NCBI GenBank assembly: GCA_017880705.1
Contig: JADGRS010000054.1
Coordinates: forward strand, 1 to 11,898
Direction of reading: 5' to 3'
DNA from: Burkholderiales bacterium
GTDB taxonomy: Bacteria > Pseudomonadota > Gammaproteobacteria > Burkholderiales > Usitatibacteraceae
DNA: 11,898 nt
In this document: positions 1 through 6,114 of the stretch, one piece after another
Numbering within the stretch: the first letter of the stretch is position 1
How the letters are laid out: the number at the start of each line of letters is the position of its first letter
Notes under the pieces: generated by a model
Databases searched by the model: none
What the model was told of the DNA's origin: nothing
What the model saw: the letters and a program-made list of their open reading frames with translations, nothing else
Made by a program: the position numbers and the translations under genes

Positions 1-917
1 GCCTCGAAGTTGCCGCCGGCGATCGACTTCAGCTCGTCGAACACGAGATCGGGCCAGCGCGTATCGGACACGCCCTGGAAATACCAGTTGCTTCCCCCAT
101 CGGCGAGCACCAGGCCGTACTTCTTGAAGGCGCGGAGGATCACCTGCGTGCGCGCATCGAAGCTCGAGATGTCGAACGAGCTCTTCAACCGGAAGCGCGC
201 GCCCATCGGGGGACGCGAGGAATCGGTGTTGCTGCCCGATGCATGCCGCGCGGGCCACAGGTATTTCTGCGCGTTGCCGACGCGTCCCCAGATGGCGCTC
301 GCGGTGAATCGGATGGCGTGCGCGATCTCGCCCGCGGCCACTTCGTCCCAGCGCACGAGCCCGGGAAAGATCGGGAGACCGGCCGCATCGGCGGAGGTCC
401 ACTCCGCGGGCCGCAGCGCGTTCGACCGGAGGTCGAATTTCGCGGAAGAGAAAACGCTCCAGCTCGTCCCGCCGCCGATCGGGAACGCGTTGTACAGCTC
501 GTAGAGTTTGCAATTCGTCGTTTCGATCACGAGCACGTGACGATCGCCGTCGCTCGCGCCTCCGCCCTCGATCGGCGCGCTTGGCGGAATCGGCCATGGG
601 CCGGGATCGCTTTCGTCGGCGTAACCGTCGGGAGGAAAAGTGATGGGCACGGTGGGCTGCGTGCCGGTGACCGTCGCGAAGGGAATGCCGTAGTTGTCCG
701 CGAGCACGTTGCCCCAATCCGGATGGAGCCGCGTGGACGCGCCGATCGAGCTCACCCAGGTCGCCGAGCTCGGGTGCAGCGGCAGGCCGTCGACCGGCGT
801 GTTCCAGTAGTTGTTCGCGGGAAAGACGGGGCAGCCGCCGAGGGTGGGCGCGGCGTGCGCGTCGCCGATCAGCGACAGGAAGGCGGCGGCGAAAAGCACC
901 CGGCTTGAACGGTCCAT
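1..917 (-). CDS. Secreted protein of unknown function (partial, C-terminus beyond left edge)
   Basis: The minus strand is open from an ATG at 915-917 to the window edge, giving 305 residues and no stop, so the gene is C-terminally truncated here. The protein starts with a Sec signal peptide (MDRSSRVLFAAAFLSLIGDAHA, cut here to its core: hydrophobic residues 7-18, likely cleavage after A22 or A23). The mature part is rich in Trp, Pro and Gly and has only two cysteines (C29 and C136), a possible disulfide. Conserved-looking blocks include NYWNTPVDGLPLHP near residue 36, DGDRHVLVIETTNCKLYELY near 123 and LPIFPGLVRWDE further on. I recall similar wording in exported hypothetical proteins of several phyla, but I know of no assigned activity. 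It is divergent from the MarR-family gene and might share its operator. The coding call is secure and the function is unknown. Confidence 0.8.
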   Translation of the reverse strand, partial: MDRSSRVLFAAAFLSLIGDAHAAPTLGGCPVFPANNYWNTPVDGLPLHPSSATWVSSIGASTRLHPDWGNVLADNYGIPFATVTGTQPTVPITFPPDGYADESDPGPWPIPPSAPIEGGGASDGDRHVLVIETTNCKLYELYNAFPIGGGTSWSVFSSAKFDLRSNALRPAEWTSADAAGLPIFPGLVRWDEVAAGEIAHAIRFTASAIWGRVGNAQKYLWPARHASGSNTDSSRPPMGARFRLKSSFDISSFDARTQVILRAFKKYGLVLADGGSNWYFQGVSDTRWPDLVFDELKSIAGGNFE

Positions 918-943
918 GCCCCATTCTACGAGAGAGCGTGCCG

Positions 944-973
944 TTGACATACGATAGTATGTGTGCATATCAT
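944..973 (+). promoter_or_regulatory. Sigma70-like promoter of the MarR-family gene
   Basis: A perfect -35 box TTGACA lies at 944-949. After an 18-bp spacer comes TATCAT at 968-973, five of six matches to TATAAT. Transcription would start near 980, downstream of the GTG codons at 961 and 963. The translation start of the MarR gene is therefore probably further in, at TTG 1005. The surrounding sequence is clearly more AT-rich than the flanking genes. Confidence 0.65.
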
Positions 974-984
974 ATGCCCACATA
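958..984. promoter_or_regulatory. Near-perfect 27-bp palindrome, probable MarR operator
   Basis: The left arm TATGTGTGCATAT (958-970) and the right arm ATATGCCCACATA (972-984) are reverse complements at 12 of 13 positions, around a single central C at 971. The dyad covers the -10 box and the expected transcription start. MarR-family dimers typically bind such AT-rich palindromes in their own promoters and block RNA polymerase, so autorepression by the adjacent gene is the natural inference. Control of the divergent secreted-protein gene is also possible. Confidence 0.65.
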
Positions 985-1004
985 TTACTTATCGAGCAGC
1001 GCCA

Positions 1005-1532
1005 TTGGCCCAACAGAACCTCCTCGATTCCGCTCTCACGAACCTCGCCGGCGAGATCTCGCTCAACCGCTCCTTCGCGAGCCTCAAGGAGGCGGCCCTC
1101 CTTTCGCTCCTGTGGACCTATGAGAGGCTCGAGCAGACGGGTCGCGCGTTCTTCCCGCGTTTCGGGATCACGGAGGCGCAGTTCAACGTCCTCATGATCC
1201 TCGACGACTATCGCGGCCGGACCTTTCGCCAGCACGAGCTCGCGGAGATTCTCGTGGTGAATCGCGCCAGCGCCGGCAGCGTGCTCGAGCGCATGGAGCG
1301 CAACGGCTGGATCGCCCGCGCACTTGATCCCGAAGACCGCCGCGCCATGCGCATCAGCATGACGCGCGCGGGAAGCGCGAAGCTCGAGGAGGTTCGCGGC
1401 CCCTACTACCGGCTCATGTCCCGCATCTTCAAGGACGAAGACGAGCGCGACCTGCGCAACCTCGTCCTCTTCTGCGACCGGCTGCGGCGCGGGCTCGCGC
1501 GCGTGGAATCCCAGGCAATTCCGAAGGAGTGA
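1005..1532 (+). CDS. MarR-family winged-helix transcriptional regulator
   Basis: A 175-residue protein (189 if the GTG at 963 is used). The layout is typical of MarR: a helical N-terminus (about residues 8-50) that joins the dimer interface, a winged helix from about 55 to 125, and C-terminal dimerisation helices. The recognition region contains RQHELAEILVVNRASAGSVL and the wing contains the hallmark DPEDRRAMRISMTRAG. I chose TTG at 1005 because the promoter and palindrome overlap the codons at 961-973, so a message from that promoter would lack the earlier starts. The weakness is that no strong Shine-Dalgarno sequence precedes 1005. The ligand and targets cannot be told from sequence. The stop overlaps the ribosome-binding site of dgkA, so the two genes are probably cotranscribed. 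Confidence 0.88.
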   Translation: MAQQNLLDSALTNLAGEISLNRSFASLKEAALLSLLWTYERLEQTGRAFFPRFGITEAQFNVLMILDDYRGRTFRQHELAEILVVNRASAGSVLERMERNGWIARALDPEDRRAMRISMTRAGSAKLEEVRGPYYRLMSRIFKDEDERDLRNLVLFCDRLRRGLARVESQAIPKE

Positions 1533-1534
1533 AC

Positions 1535-1948
1535 ATGGAAGAACGCACCGATCCGGACGACCCCGCGGCGGTCGCCTCGCCCGACACGGGACTGGTCCGC
1601 ATCCGCAAGGCGCTGGGCTATTCCGTGGCGGGCTTGGTCGCGGCATGGCGGGTCGAGGCGTCGTTTCGCCTGGAAGCGCTCGCGGGATTCGTCCTCATCC
1701 CGCTCGCGTGCTTCCTGCCCGTTTCGCTGCTCGAACACGCCCTGCTGATCGCGAGCGTCCTGATGGTGATGGTCGTCGAGCTGCTGAACTCGAGCATCGA
1801 GTCGGCCATCGACCGCATCTCCCTCGAGCGCCACGAACTTTCCAAGCGCGCCAAGGACACGGGGAGCGCCGCGGTGCTTCTCGCTCTCCTGGTCGCGCTC
1901 GTCCTGTGGGCCGCGATCGTGGGCGGCTGGCTAGTCAACCTGAGCTGA
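1535..1948 (+). CDS. dgkA: Diacylglycerol kinase (DgkA, integral membrane)
   Basis: A 137-residue inner-membrane protein that phosphorylates diacylglycerol to phosphatidic acid and so recycles lipid released by envelope glycan synthesis. It matches the E. coli enzyme (122 aa) with an N-terminal extension of about 13-15 residues. Active-site residues are present: E41 (RVEASFRLE), E82, N85 and E89 in VELLNSSIES, D93, and K107/D108 in SKRAKDTGSAAV. Three membrane segments fall at about 45-62, 67-84 and 113-134. ATG 1535 is chosen because AAGGAG at 1524-1529 sits 5 nt upstream. The MarR stop lies inside this interval, which suggests translational coupling. Identification is firm. Confidence 0.95.
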   Translation: MEERTDPDDPAAVASPDTGLVRIRKALGYSVAGLVAAWRVEASFRLEALAGFVLIPLACFLPVSLLEHALLIASVLMVMVVELLNSSIESAIDRISLERHELSKRAKDTGSAAVLLALLVALVLWAAIVGGWLVNLS

Positions 1949-1960
1949 GAAGGCGACGAC

Positions 1961-2023
1961 ATGAGCAAGGCGCGAGCTGCAGGAGAATCGGTGCTCATGC
2001 GCCATCTCTTCTGGGTCAATTGA
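1961..2023 (+). CDS. Possible 20-residue leader ORF between dgkA and the lipoprotein gene
   Basis: An ATG at 1961 opens a 20-codon frame (MSKARAAGESVLMRHLFWVN) ending with TGA at 2021-2023, two bases before the lipoprotein ATG at 2026. AGAAGG at 1948-1953 is a reasonable ribosome-binding site, and GGAGA near 1982 could serve the internal ATG at 1997. The tight stop-to-start spacing would allow translational coupling. It may equally be a chance ORF, since I recognise no family and 77 bp of intergenic sequence is little evidence. Confidence 0.25.
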   Translation: MSKARAAGESVLMRHLFWVN

Positions 2024-2025
2024 CG

Positions 2026-2604
2026 ATGCGCGGGATCGCGCTTGTCATCACGGCCGGCTTGCTCGCCGGTTGCGCGGCGTCGCGGTTCGCGGAAACGCCG
2101 CCGGAGGGCGCCACGCGCGATCGACGCGACGCGGCCGCGCTGCAAGAGGTGCGCCGCCTCGGGCGCGATGGCGACTGGCTCGTCATCCGCGGCTATCACC
2201 TGACCGACAATCTGGTGGCATCGTTGACGAACAAGCCCTTCAGCCACGCGGCGGTGCTGGACCAAGCGAACGATCGCGTAATCGAAGCCGAGGCCGCGGG
2301 CGTTCACTTCACGCCCCTTTCAGAGTTCGTCGCGAAGTCCCATCGCCTGCTCCTCATCCGCCCGGTGTGGTCCGATGCGGCGAGCGCGGATGCCGCGTTG
2401 CGCAAGGCGCGCGAAGTGGTGGGCAGGCCCTACGACTTCCTCGGTCTCATCGGTCTCGGCATTCCCGATCGCTACTACTGCTCCAGCCTCACCATCGAAA
2501 TCTATCGCCCCTACATTCGCGCCGATGACCAGGTGCCGAGGCCTGTCGAGCCGGGGCAGCTCATATACTGGGGGCGCGTTCTCTATGATTCCGGCGCGCT
2601 ATAG
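2026..2604 (+). CDS. YiiX/YaeF-like permuted papain-fold (NlpC/P60-related) lipoprotein
   Basis: A 192-residue exported lipoprotein. The signal ends in the lipobox LLAGC with the lipidated cysteine at C16; the +2 residue is Ala, so outer-membrane sorting by Lol is expected. The rest fits the permuted papain-like amidase/peptidase family (YaeF/YiiX), in which the catalytic His comes before the Cys. DGDWLVIRG (48-56) is the family's opening motif, FSHAAVLD places the candidate His at H74, E87 follows in VIEAEAAGVH, and GRPYDF...YYCSS gives the candidate nucleophile C152. Members are thought to cleave amide or thioester bonds, but the substrate here is unknown. It follows dgkA by 77 bp and may belong to the same transcript. 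Upstream in-frame codons overlap dgkA and would lose the signal peptide, so ATG 2026 is preferred. Confidence 0.8.
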   Translation: MRGIALVITAGLLAGCAASRFAETPPEGATRDRRDAAALQEVRRLGRDGDWLVIRGYHLTDNLVASLTNKPFSHAAVLDQANDRVIEAEAAGVHFTPLSEFVAKSHRLLLIRPVWSDAASADAALRKAREVVGRPYDFLGLIGLGIPDRYYCSSLTIEIYRPYIRADDQVPRPVEPGQLIYWGRVLYDSGAL

Positions 2605-2633
2605 TTGAGGCGCGGCCGTCGACCTTGTTCCCC

Positions 2634-3791
2634 ATGCCACTCCTTCCCTCGCAGCGCCACCTCTTCGACGTCCCAGACGACGTCGCCTTCTTCAACTCCG
2701 CGACCAATTCGCCATTGCTCAACGCGTCGCGCGATCGGCTGCTGGCCGCCGCGCGGTCCAAGAGCCACCCGTGGAATCGCACGCCGCCCGATTTCTTCGC
2801 CGACGCCGAGGCGATTCGCAAGCTCTGCGCCGAGTTGATCGGAGGCGAGGCGGATGGCTACGCGCTCGTCCCCGCCGCGAGCTACGGCATCAGCACCGCC
2901 GCGCGCATCCTCGAGCCGCAGCTGCGCGCGGGCGACGAGGTCCTCGTGATCGAGGGGGAATTTCCGAGCGTGGTGTTTCCCTTCAAGAGAGCGGCGGAGG
3001 AACGCGGCGCCACGCTCGTCACGATTCCGGCGCCGGAGGAAGACTGGACGACCGCGATCCTCGCGAGAATGGGCACGAAGGTGAAGGTCATCGCCCTCTC
3101 GTCGTGCCACTGGACGAACGGCGCCTTCATCGACCTGCGCGCAATCGCGAAGGCATGCCGCGACGTGGGCGCCGCGCTTGTCGTCGATGGAACCCAATCG
3201 ATCGGCGCCATGCCGTTCGCGCTCGACGAGATCGCGCCGGACTTCCTCGTCGCGGCGGGATACAAGTGGCTCCTCTTCCCCTATGGCGTCGGCGTGATGC
3301 ACGTGGCATCGAAGTGGCGCGATTCACGCCCGCTCGAGGAGAGCTGGCTCGCGCGCGACAACGCCGCCGATTTCGCGGCGCTCGTGAACTACTCCGACCG
3401 CTACATGCCCGGGGCGCGCCGCTTCGACGGGGGCGAGAAATGCACGACGCTCCTGCCCGGCGCGATCGCGGCGCTCGAGCAGATCAGGGCCTGGGGCATC
3501 GACAACATCGCGCAGTCGTTGGCGCGGATCAACGCGCGGATCGCCGCCGACCTCGAGGGACTTGGATTGCGCGTGCCCGTCGAATCGCAGCGCTGCCCCC
3601 ACATGTTCGGCGCGCGGCTGCCCAAGGGCTACTCGGGCGACCTGGTGGGCGAGCTCAAGGCGAGGCATGTCCACATCAGCCGGCGCGGAAGCGCGCTGCG
3701 ATTTTCTCCGCACGTGCATGTGAACGACGGGGACGTCGAGCGGCTGCTGTCGGGGCTGCGAGCATTGGTGCCCCGCGCCCTACAGATGTAA
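2634..3791 (+). CDS. Aminotransferase class V-fold PLP-dependent enzyme
   Basis: A 385-residue cytosolic enzyme of the class V aminotransferase/cysteine desulfurase fold. The Schiff-base lysine is K211 in VAAGYKWLLFPYG. D185 and Q188 in VVDGTQSIG contact the cofactor pyridine ring and phenolic oxygen. VPAASYGIST near residue 85 forms the phosphate-binding turn. The C-terminal small domain ends with HVHISRRGSALRFSPHVH, the usual RxG-hR-SPH block. The cysteine-bearing loop of SufS/IscS (RxGHHC-like) is not evident, so a desulfurase role is doubtful; kynureninase-like or isopenicillin-epimerase-like chemistry is possible. ATG 2634 is preferred over an in-frame TTG at 2625, though the Shine-Dalgarno is weak. 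The gene starts 29 bp after the lipoprotein gene. Substrate unknown. Confidence 0.88.
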   Translation: MPLLPSQRHLFDVPDDVAFFNSATNSPLLNASRDRLLAAARSKSHPWNRTPPDFFADAEAIRKLCAELIGGEADGYALVPAASYGISTAARILEPQLRAGDEVLVIEGEFPSVVFPFKRAAEERGATLVTIPAPEEDWTTAILARMGTKVKVIALSSCHWTNGAFIDLRAIAKACRDVGAALVVDGTQSIGAMPFALDEIAPDFLVAAGYKWLLFPYGVGVMHVASKWRDSRPLEESWLARDNAADFAALVNYSDRYMPGARRFDGGEKCTTLLPGAIAALEQIRAWGIDNIAQSLARINARIAADLEGLGLRVPVESQRCPHMFGARLPKGYSGDLVGELKARHVHISRRGSALRFSPHVHVNDGDVERLLSGLRALVPRALQM

Positions 3792-3932
3792 TTCGGACGT
3801 GTGACGCAGTTCCTGTTGGATTTGGGCACCCGCGGGCAATATCGACGCGTTGCCCCGGAATCCGACGGTCACTGGCAATGTGAAGATGACTAGAGGGTAC
3901 GTCGCGTAACAACGTTGGGTGGTTGGGGCCGA
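3792..3932 (+). other. Gene-free segment with predicted RNA hairpins (long 3' UTR or small RNA)
   Basis: No credible ORF occupies this 141-bp stretch. It can form a nested stem: TTGGATT (3816-3822) with AATCCGA (3859-3865, one G-U pair), enclosing GGGCAA (3834-3839) with TTGCCC (3850-3855). CCCGCGGG at 3829-3836 is a competing hairpin. The segment ends at the strong terminator at 3933-3959. I recognise no Rfam family. It may be simply the 3' UTR of the aminotransferase or a 3'-derived small RNA. Confidence 0.3.
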
Positions 3933-3959
3933 GGCCGGTTTTGCCCGGCCTTTTTTTTT
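3933..3959 (+). terminator. Strong rho-independent terminator
   Basis: GGCCGG (3933-3938) pairs with CCGGCC (3945-3950) around the six-base loop TTTTGC, followed directly by nine T residues (3951-3959). An extra A-T and a G-U pair can extend the stem. The T-tract is on the plus strand only, so it ends rightward transcripts from the aminotransferase side; leftward transcripts from the XRE gene would meet a hairpin with no T-tract after it. Confidence 0.9.
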
Positions 3960-3970
3960 CGCTCGGCGCC

Positions 3971-4195
3971 TCAGCCCGATTCGCCTTCAGGCTCCGCGCG
4001 ATATTCGAGGATGTCGCCGGGCTGGCACTTGAGCCGCTCGCAGATCGTCTCGAGCGTCGAGAAGCGGATGCCCTTCACCTTGCCGGACTTGATGAGCGAC
4101 AGGTTCTGCTCGGTGATGCCGACGTAGGCCGCGAGATCCTTCGATTTCATCTTGTTGCGCGCGAGCATCACGTCGAGGTTGATGACGATGGGCAT
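3971..4195 (-). CDS. Small XRE/Cro-family regulator (YozG-like)
   Basis: A 74-residue protein made almost wholly of one Cro/C1-type helix-turn-helix. Helices run from about residue 7 to 60: KSKDLAAYVGITEQNLSLIK gives the turn and recognition helix, followed by STLETICERLKCQPGDILEY, the usual closing motif of the short YozG-like XRE proteins. There is no separate ligand-binding domain. It lies 8 bp downstream of a DUF2975 gene, a pairing common in many bacteria, in which the membrane protein may govern the regulator. The likely target is the shared promoter region around 4780-4820. The reading frame stays open upstream, but the ATG at 4195 is chosen because it gives the family's normal N-terminus (MPIVINLDVML) and avoids overlap with DUF2975. 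Confidence 0.92.
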   Translation of the reverse strand: MPIVINLDVMLARNKMKSKDLAAYVGITEQNLSLIKSGKVKGIRFSTLETICERLKCQPGDILEYRAEPEGESG

Positions 4196-4203
4196 TTCCG
4201 TGG

Positions 4204-4758
4204 TCAGAGGAAACTGCGGTTTTCTTCGGCGAGGCGGTTGCCTTCCTCCATCAGGTGCGCGATGAGGAAGATGAGGGCGCACAGCAGGAGGAGCGCCAGC
4301 TCGTCGCTCGAGATGTTGAACACGACCTGCGGATGCCCGGCCGCCTGAGCGTATATCGCCACGCGCGCGTGTGCCGCAAGGAGCGACAGCGCCTTGGCCA
4401 ACAGCAGGAACCCGGAGAACGCGCGCAGGTGCGCTACGGTCGATCGCTCGAAGAATTCGCCGCGCTCGAAGCCGCGCAGCATCAGGCCGAGGTGACGAAA
4501 GGCCCAGACGAGGCTCGCGAGATACGGCAGGCACACGGCGCCGAAGAGGAATCGATCGCTTCCCGCCAGGTCCCTCGCCGCGGTCGGCGGGAAGCCGCCG
4601 ATGCGCGCCATCTTCGCCCAATGCTGGTCCCAGATCGCGAGGTCGGGAAAGGCCCACGTCACGAGGTACAACACCAGCACCGAGCCCACCAGCGCGATCG
4701 CGACCCCACGGACCAGCCAGCACAGGCGCCTCACTTTGGGCAGGACGGTCGTAGCCAT
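4204..4758 (-). CDS. DUF2975 four-helix membrane protein
   Basis: A 184-residue inner-membrane protein. Four hydrophobic segments are visible at about 13-35, 68-87, 107-128 and 150-170. The C-terminus carries the family signature NISSDELALLLLCALIFLI followed by MEEGNRLAEENRSFL. DUF2975 proteins are habitually encoded next to a small XRE regulator, as here (8-bp gap), and are suspected to sense the envelope or to sequester the regulator, though no mechanism is established to my knowledge. The start region carries an 11-bp tandem duplication that creates a second ATG at 4767-4769 in another frame. ATG 4758 is chosen because it leads into the DUF2975 frame. No good Shine-Dalgarno precedes it. 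Confidence 0.9.
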   Translation of the reverse strand: MATTVLPKVRRLCWLVRGVAIALVGSVLVLYLVTWAFPDLAIWDQHWAKMARIGGFPPTAARDLAGSDRFLFGAVCLPYLASLVWAFRHLGLMLRGFERGEFFERSTVAHLRAFSGFLLLAKALSLLAAHARVAIYAQAAGHPQVVFNISSDELALLLLCALIFLIAHLMEEGNRLAEENRSFL

Positions 4759-4771
4759 AGCGTAGCCATAA
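4750..4771. repeat. 11-bp tandem duplication over the DUF2975 start codon
   Basis: cgtagccatag (4750-4760) is followed directly by cgtagccataa (4761-4771), identical at 10 of 11 positions. On the minus strand this gives two ATGGCTACG blocks 11 nt apart. The distal ATG (4767-4769) opens a 12-codon frame, MATLWLRPSCPK, that ends at 4731 inside the DUF2975 gene. It would act as an overlapping upstream ORF or decoy start. Confidence 0.75.
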
Positions 4772-4779
4772 AATAGCGC

Positions 4780-4814
4780 AGCAATAAATGATTGTAAAAC
4801 GATAATTTGTTGCT
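4780..4814. promoter_or_regulatory. Inverted repeat in the divergent promoter region, candidate XRE operator
   Basis: AGCAATAAAT (4780-4789) and ATTTGTTGCT (4805-4814) are inverted repeats at 9 of 10 positions, separated by 15 bp. The dyad lies between the DUF2975/XRE unit and the NTF2-like/ABC unit and overlaps the -35 and -10 region of the rightward promoter. It is a reasonable binding site for the small XRE dimer, but that link is inferred. Confidence 0.45.
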
Positions 4815-4819
4815 ATTAT
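4792..4819 (+). promoter_or_regulatory. Rightward promoter for the NTF2-like/ABC operon
   Basis: TTGTAA (4792-4797) and TATTAT (4814-4819) are separated by 16 bp and match the sigma70 consensus at 4 of 6 and 5 of 6 positions. The expected start near 4826 leaves a leader of about 25 nt to ATG 4851, with AAAGAG at 4842-4847 as a ribosome-binding site. Confidence 0.45.
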
Positions 4820-4843
4820 ACGGCCACCTCTCGGATTCTGCAA
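4815..4843 (-). promoter_or_regulatory. Leftward promoter for DUF2975/XRE
   Basis: On the minus strand a perfect -10 TATAAT lies at 4820-4815. A weak -35, TTGCAG, lies at 4843-4838 with a 17-bp spacer. Transcription would begin near 4808, about 50 nt before the DUF2975 ATG. It overlaps the rightward promoter's -10, so the two units may compete for polymerase. Confidence 0.5.
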
Positions 4844-4850
4844 AGAGCCC

Positions 4851-5393
4851 ATGAAACCCATGCTCCTGTGTCATCTGGTCCTCGCGACTCTCGCGATGTC
4901 CGCGGCTCCGGCCCTCGCGGCGCTGACCTTCCCCGATGTCGCGGGCGAGGCGCCGATCCGCCTTGCGGATTGGAAGAGCTTCATTCACGGCGATCCGCCG
5001 CCCTTCGTGAAAGCGCCGCCGCCGAAGCAGCTCGCCGTGGTCTCGAGCGCGGCGGACGTACAGTCCGATCCGCAGATCGAGAGCTTCATGCGCACGCTCG
5101 CGAACGCCGTCATGGCGCGCGACGGCTCGATGATCCTGCCGCGGTTGTCGGAGCGCTACGCGATCGATGGCATGCCCGACGACGCGAAGGCATCGGACTT
5201 CATGGCGCAGGCCATCGGCAAGATGCCGGGACCCACCCAGATCGTGATCCGCTCCGTGGAAGCAAGCGGCGGCGTCCGCACCGCGAAAGCGGAGTTCCAC
5301 TACGTCCCGGAGAAGATCAGCGTGAAGACGTTCCGCTTCGACGGCAACGGCAACCTGCTGGGCAGCGACCTCTTCAGCCTGGTCCGCGCCTAG
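4851..5393 (+). CDS. Exported NTF2-like (SnoaL-type) small protein, first gene of the ABC operon
   Basis: A 180-residue protein with a Sec signal peptide (hydrophobic residues 4-19, likely cleavage after A23 in SAAPALA). A proline-rich linker (about 45-58) leads to a domain that looks NTF2-like: a helix with [16 protein letters not shown], an [12 protein letters not shown] strand-turn, and C-terminal strands of the kind [17 protein letters not shown] and [16 protein letters not shown]. The last block is typical of NTF2/SnoaL proteins. No lipobox is present, so a free periplasmic location is likely. It is 8 bp upstream of an ABC ATPase and probably cotranscribed with it, so it may act as a periplasmic accessory to the transporter. 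The fold call is by pattern only, and no catalytic residues are obvious. Confidence 0.7.
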   Translation: MKPMLLCHLVLATLAMSAAPALAALTFPDVAGEAPIRLADWKSFIHGDPPPFVKAPPPKQLAVVSSAADVQSDPQIESFMRTLANAVMARDGSMILPRLSERYAIDGMPDDAKASDFMAQAIGKMPGPTQIVIRSVEASGGVRTAKAEFHYVPEKISVKTFRFDGNGNLLGSDLFSLVRA

Positions 5394-5401
5394 CGCCGCC
5401 G

Positions 5402-6112
5402 ATGAAGCCTTCCCTCGCAATCGAGCTCGACGACGTCGCCAAGTCGTTCGTGCTTCGCGGCGGCCAGCGATTCGCGGCGCTGCGCGGCGTGTCCCTCGCG
5501 GTCGCGGCCGGCGAGCACGTCGCGGTCCTCGGAAAATCCGGTAGCGGCAAGTCCACGCTGCTGAATCTCGTCGCGGCGCTCGATCGCTGCACCACGGGCC
5601 GCGTCCAGGTGGCGGGCGTCGACGTGGGCCGCCCGGGAGAAAGCGCGCTCGCCCTCTGGCGCGGACGCAACGTGGGCGTCGTCTTCCAGTTCTTCCAGCT
5701 CATGCCCACTCTCACCGTCGTGGAGAACATCGTGCTCGCGATGGAGCTCGTCGGCCACGTTCCTCCCGGTGCGCGGCGTGCGCGCGCGATGGAATTGCTC
5801 GAGCGTGTCAGGCTCGCGGACCAGGCGAACAAGCTGCCGTCGATGCTCTCGGGCGGCCAGCAGCAGCGCGCCGCCATCGCGCGCGCGCTCGCGAACGATC
5901 CGCCCATCCTCGTCGCCGACGAGCCCACCGGCAACCTCGACAGCGAGACCTCCGTCGACATCGGCAAGCTCTTCGACGAGCTCGCGGACCGCGGCAAGAC
6001 GCTCCTCATCGTGACTCACGACGTCAACCTCGCCCGCAGCGCGCGCCGCATCGTCGAGCTGAAGGACGGCGTCATCGTCTCGGACACGGCGCGAGTCGCG
6101 AACGCAGCGTGA
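5402..6112 (+). CDS. ABC transporter ATP-binding protein, MacB/LolD type
   Basis: A 236-residue cytosolic ATPase with every motif intact: Walker [10 protein letters not shown] (44-52, K50), Q-loop FQFFQLMP (Q96), signature [15 protein letters not shown] (149-163), Walker [13 protein letters not shown] (E174 as catalytic base) and H-switch H206 in [13 protein letters not shown], the FQ-F-LMP block and ADEPTGNLD are characteristic of the MacB/LolD/FtsE group that partners FtsX-like permeases. ATG 5402 follows the NTF2-like gene by 8 bp, and its own stop lies 2 bp before the permease ATG, so it belongs to a three-gene operon. ATP hydrolysis would drive extracytoplasmic work such as export or lipid/lipoprotein extraction. 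The substrate is unknown. Confidence 0.95.
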   Translation: MKPSLAIELDDVAKSFVLRGGQRFAALRGVSLAVAAGEHVAVLGKSGSGKSTLLNLVAALDRCTTGRVQVAGVDVGRPGESALALWRGRNVGVVFQFFQLMPTLTVVENIVLAMELVGHVPPGARRARAMELLERVRLADQANKLPSMLSGGQQQRAAIARALANDPPILVADEPTGNLDSETSVDIGKLFDELADRGKTLLIVTHDVNLARSARRIVELKDGVIVSDTARVANAA

Positions 6113-6114
6113 GC

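Noticed and set aside
10..908. Plus-strand open frames (10-504 and 243-908) over the left end
   Set aside because: They are Arg/Pro-rich antisense frames of the minus-strand secreted protein, which has a signal peptide and coherent protein sequence.
923..951. Leftward promoter TATGTC-17-TAGAAT for the secreted-protein gene
   Set aside because: The TAGAAT box ends only 5 nt before the ATG at 917, which would require a leaderless message, and the -35 box is poor. Not strong enough to list.
3792..3932. A tRNA or known riboswitch in the gap before the terminator
   Set aside because: No cloverleaf, no T-loop sequence, and no riboswitch consensus that I recognise; only simple hairpins.
3971..4861. 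A 296-codon minus-strand frame covering the XRE gene
   Set aside because: Only the last 74 codons look like a known protein; the upstream part lies out of frame over the DUF2975 gene and is low-complexity Arg/Gly/Ala sequence.
4868..5401. N-terminal extension of the ABC ATPase frame
   Set aside because: It overlaps the NTF2-like gene and reads as Arg-rich antisense-like sequence. The ATPase domain begins normally at ATG 5402.
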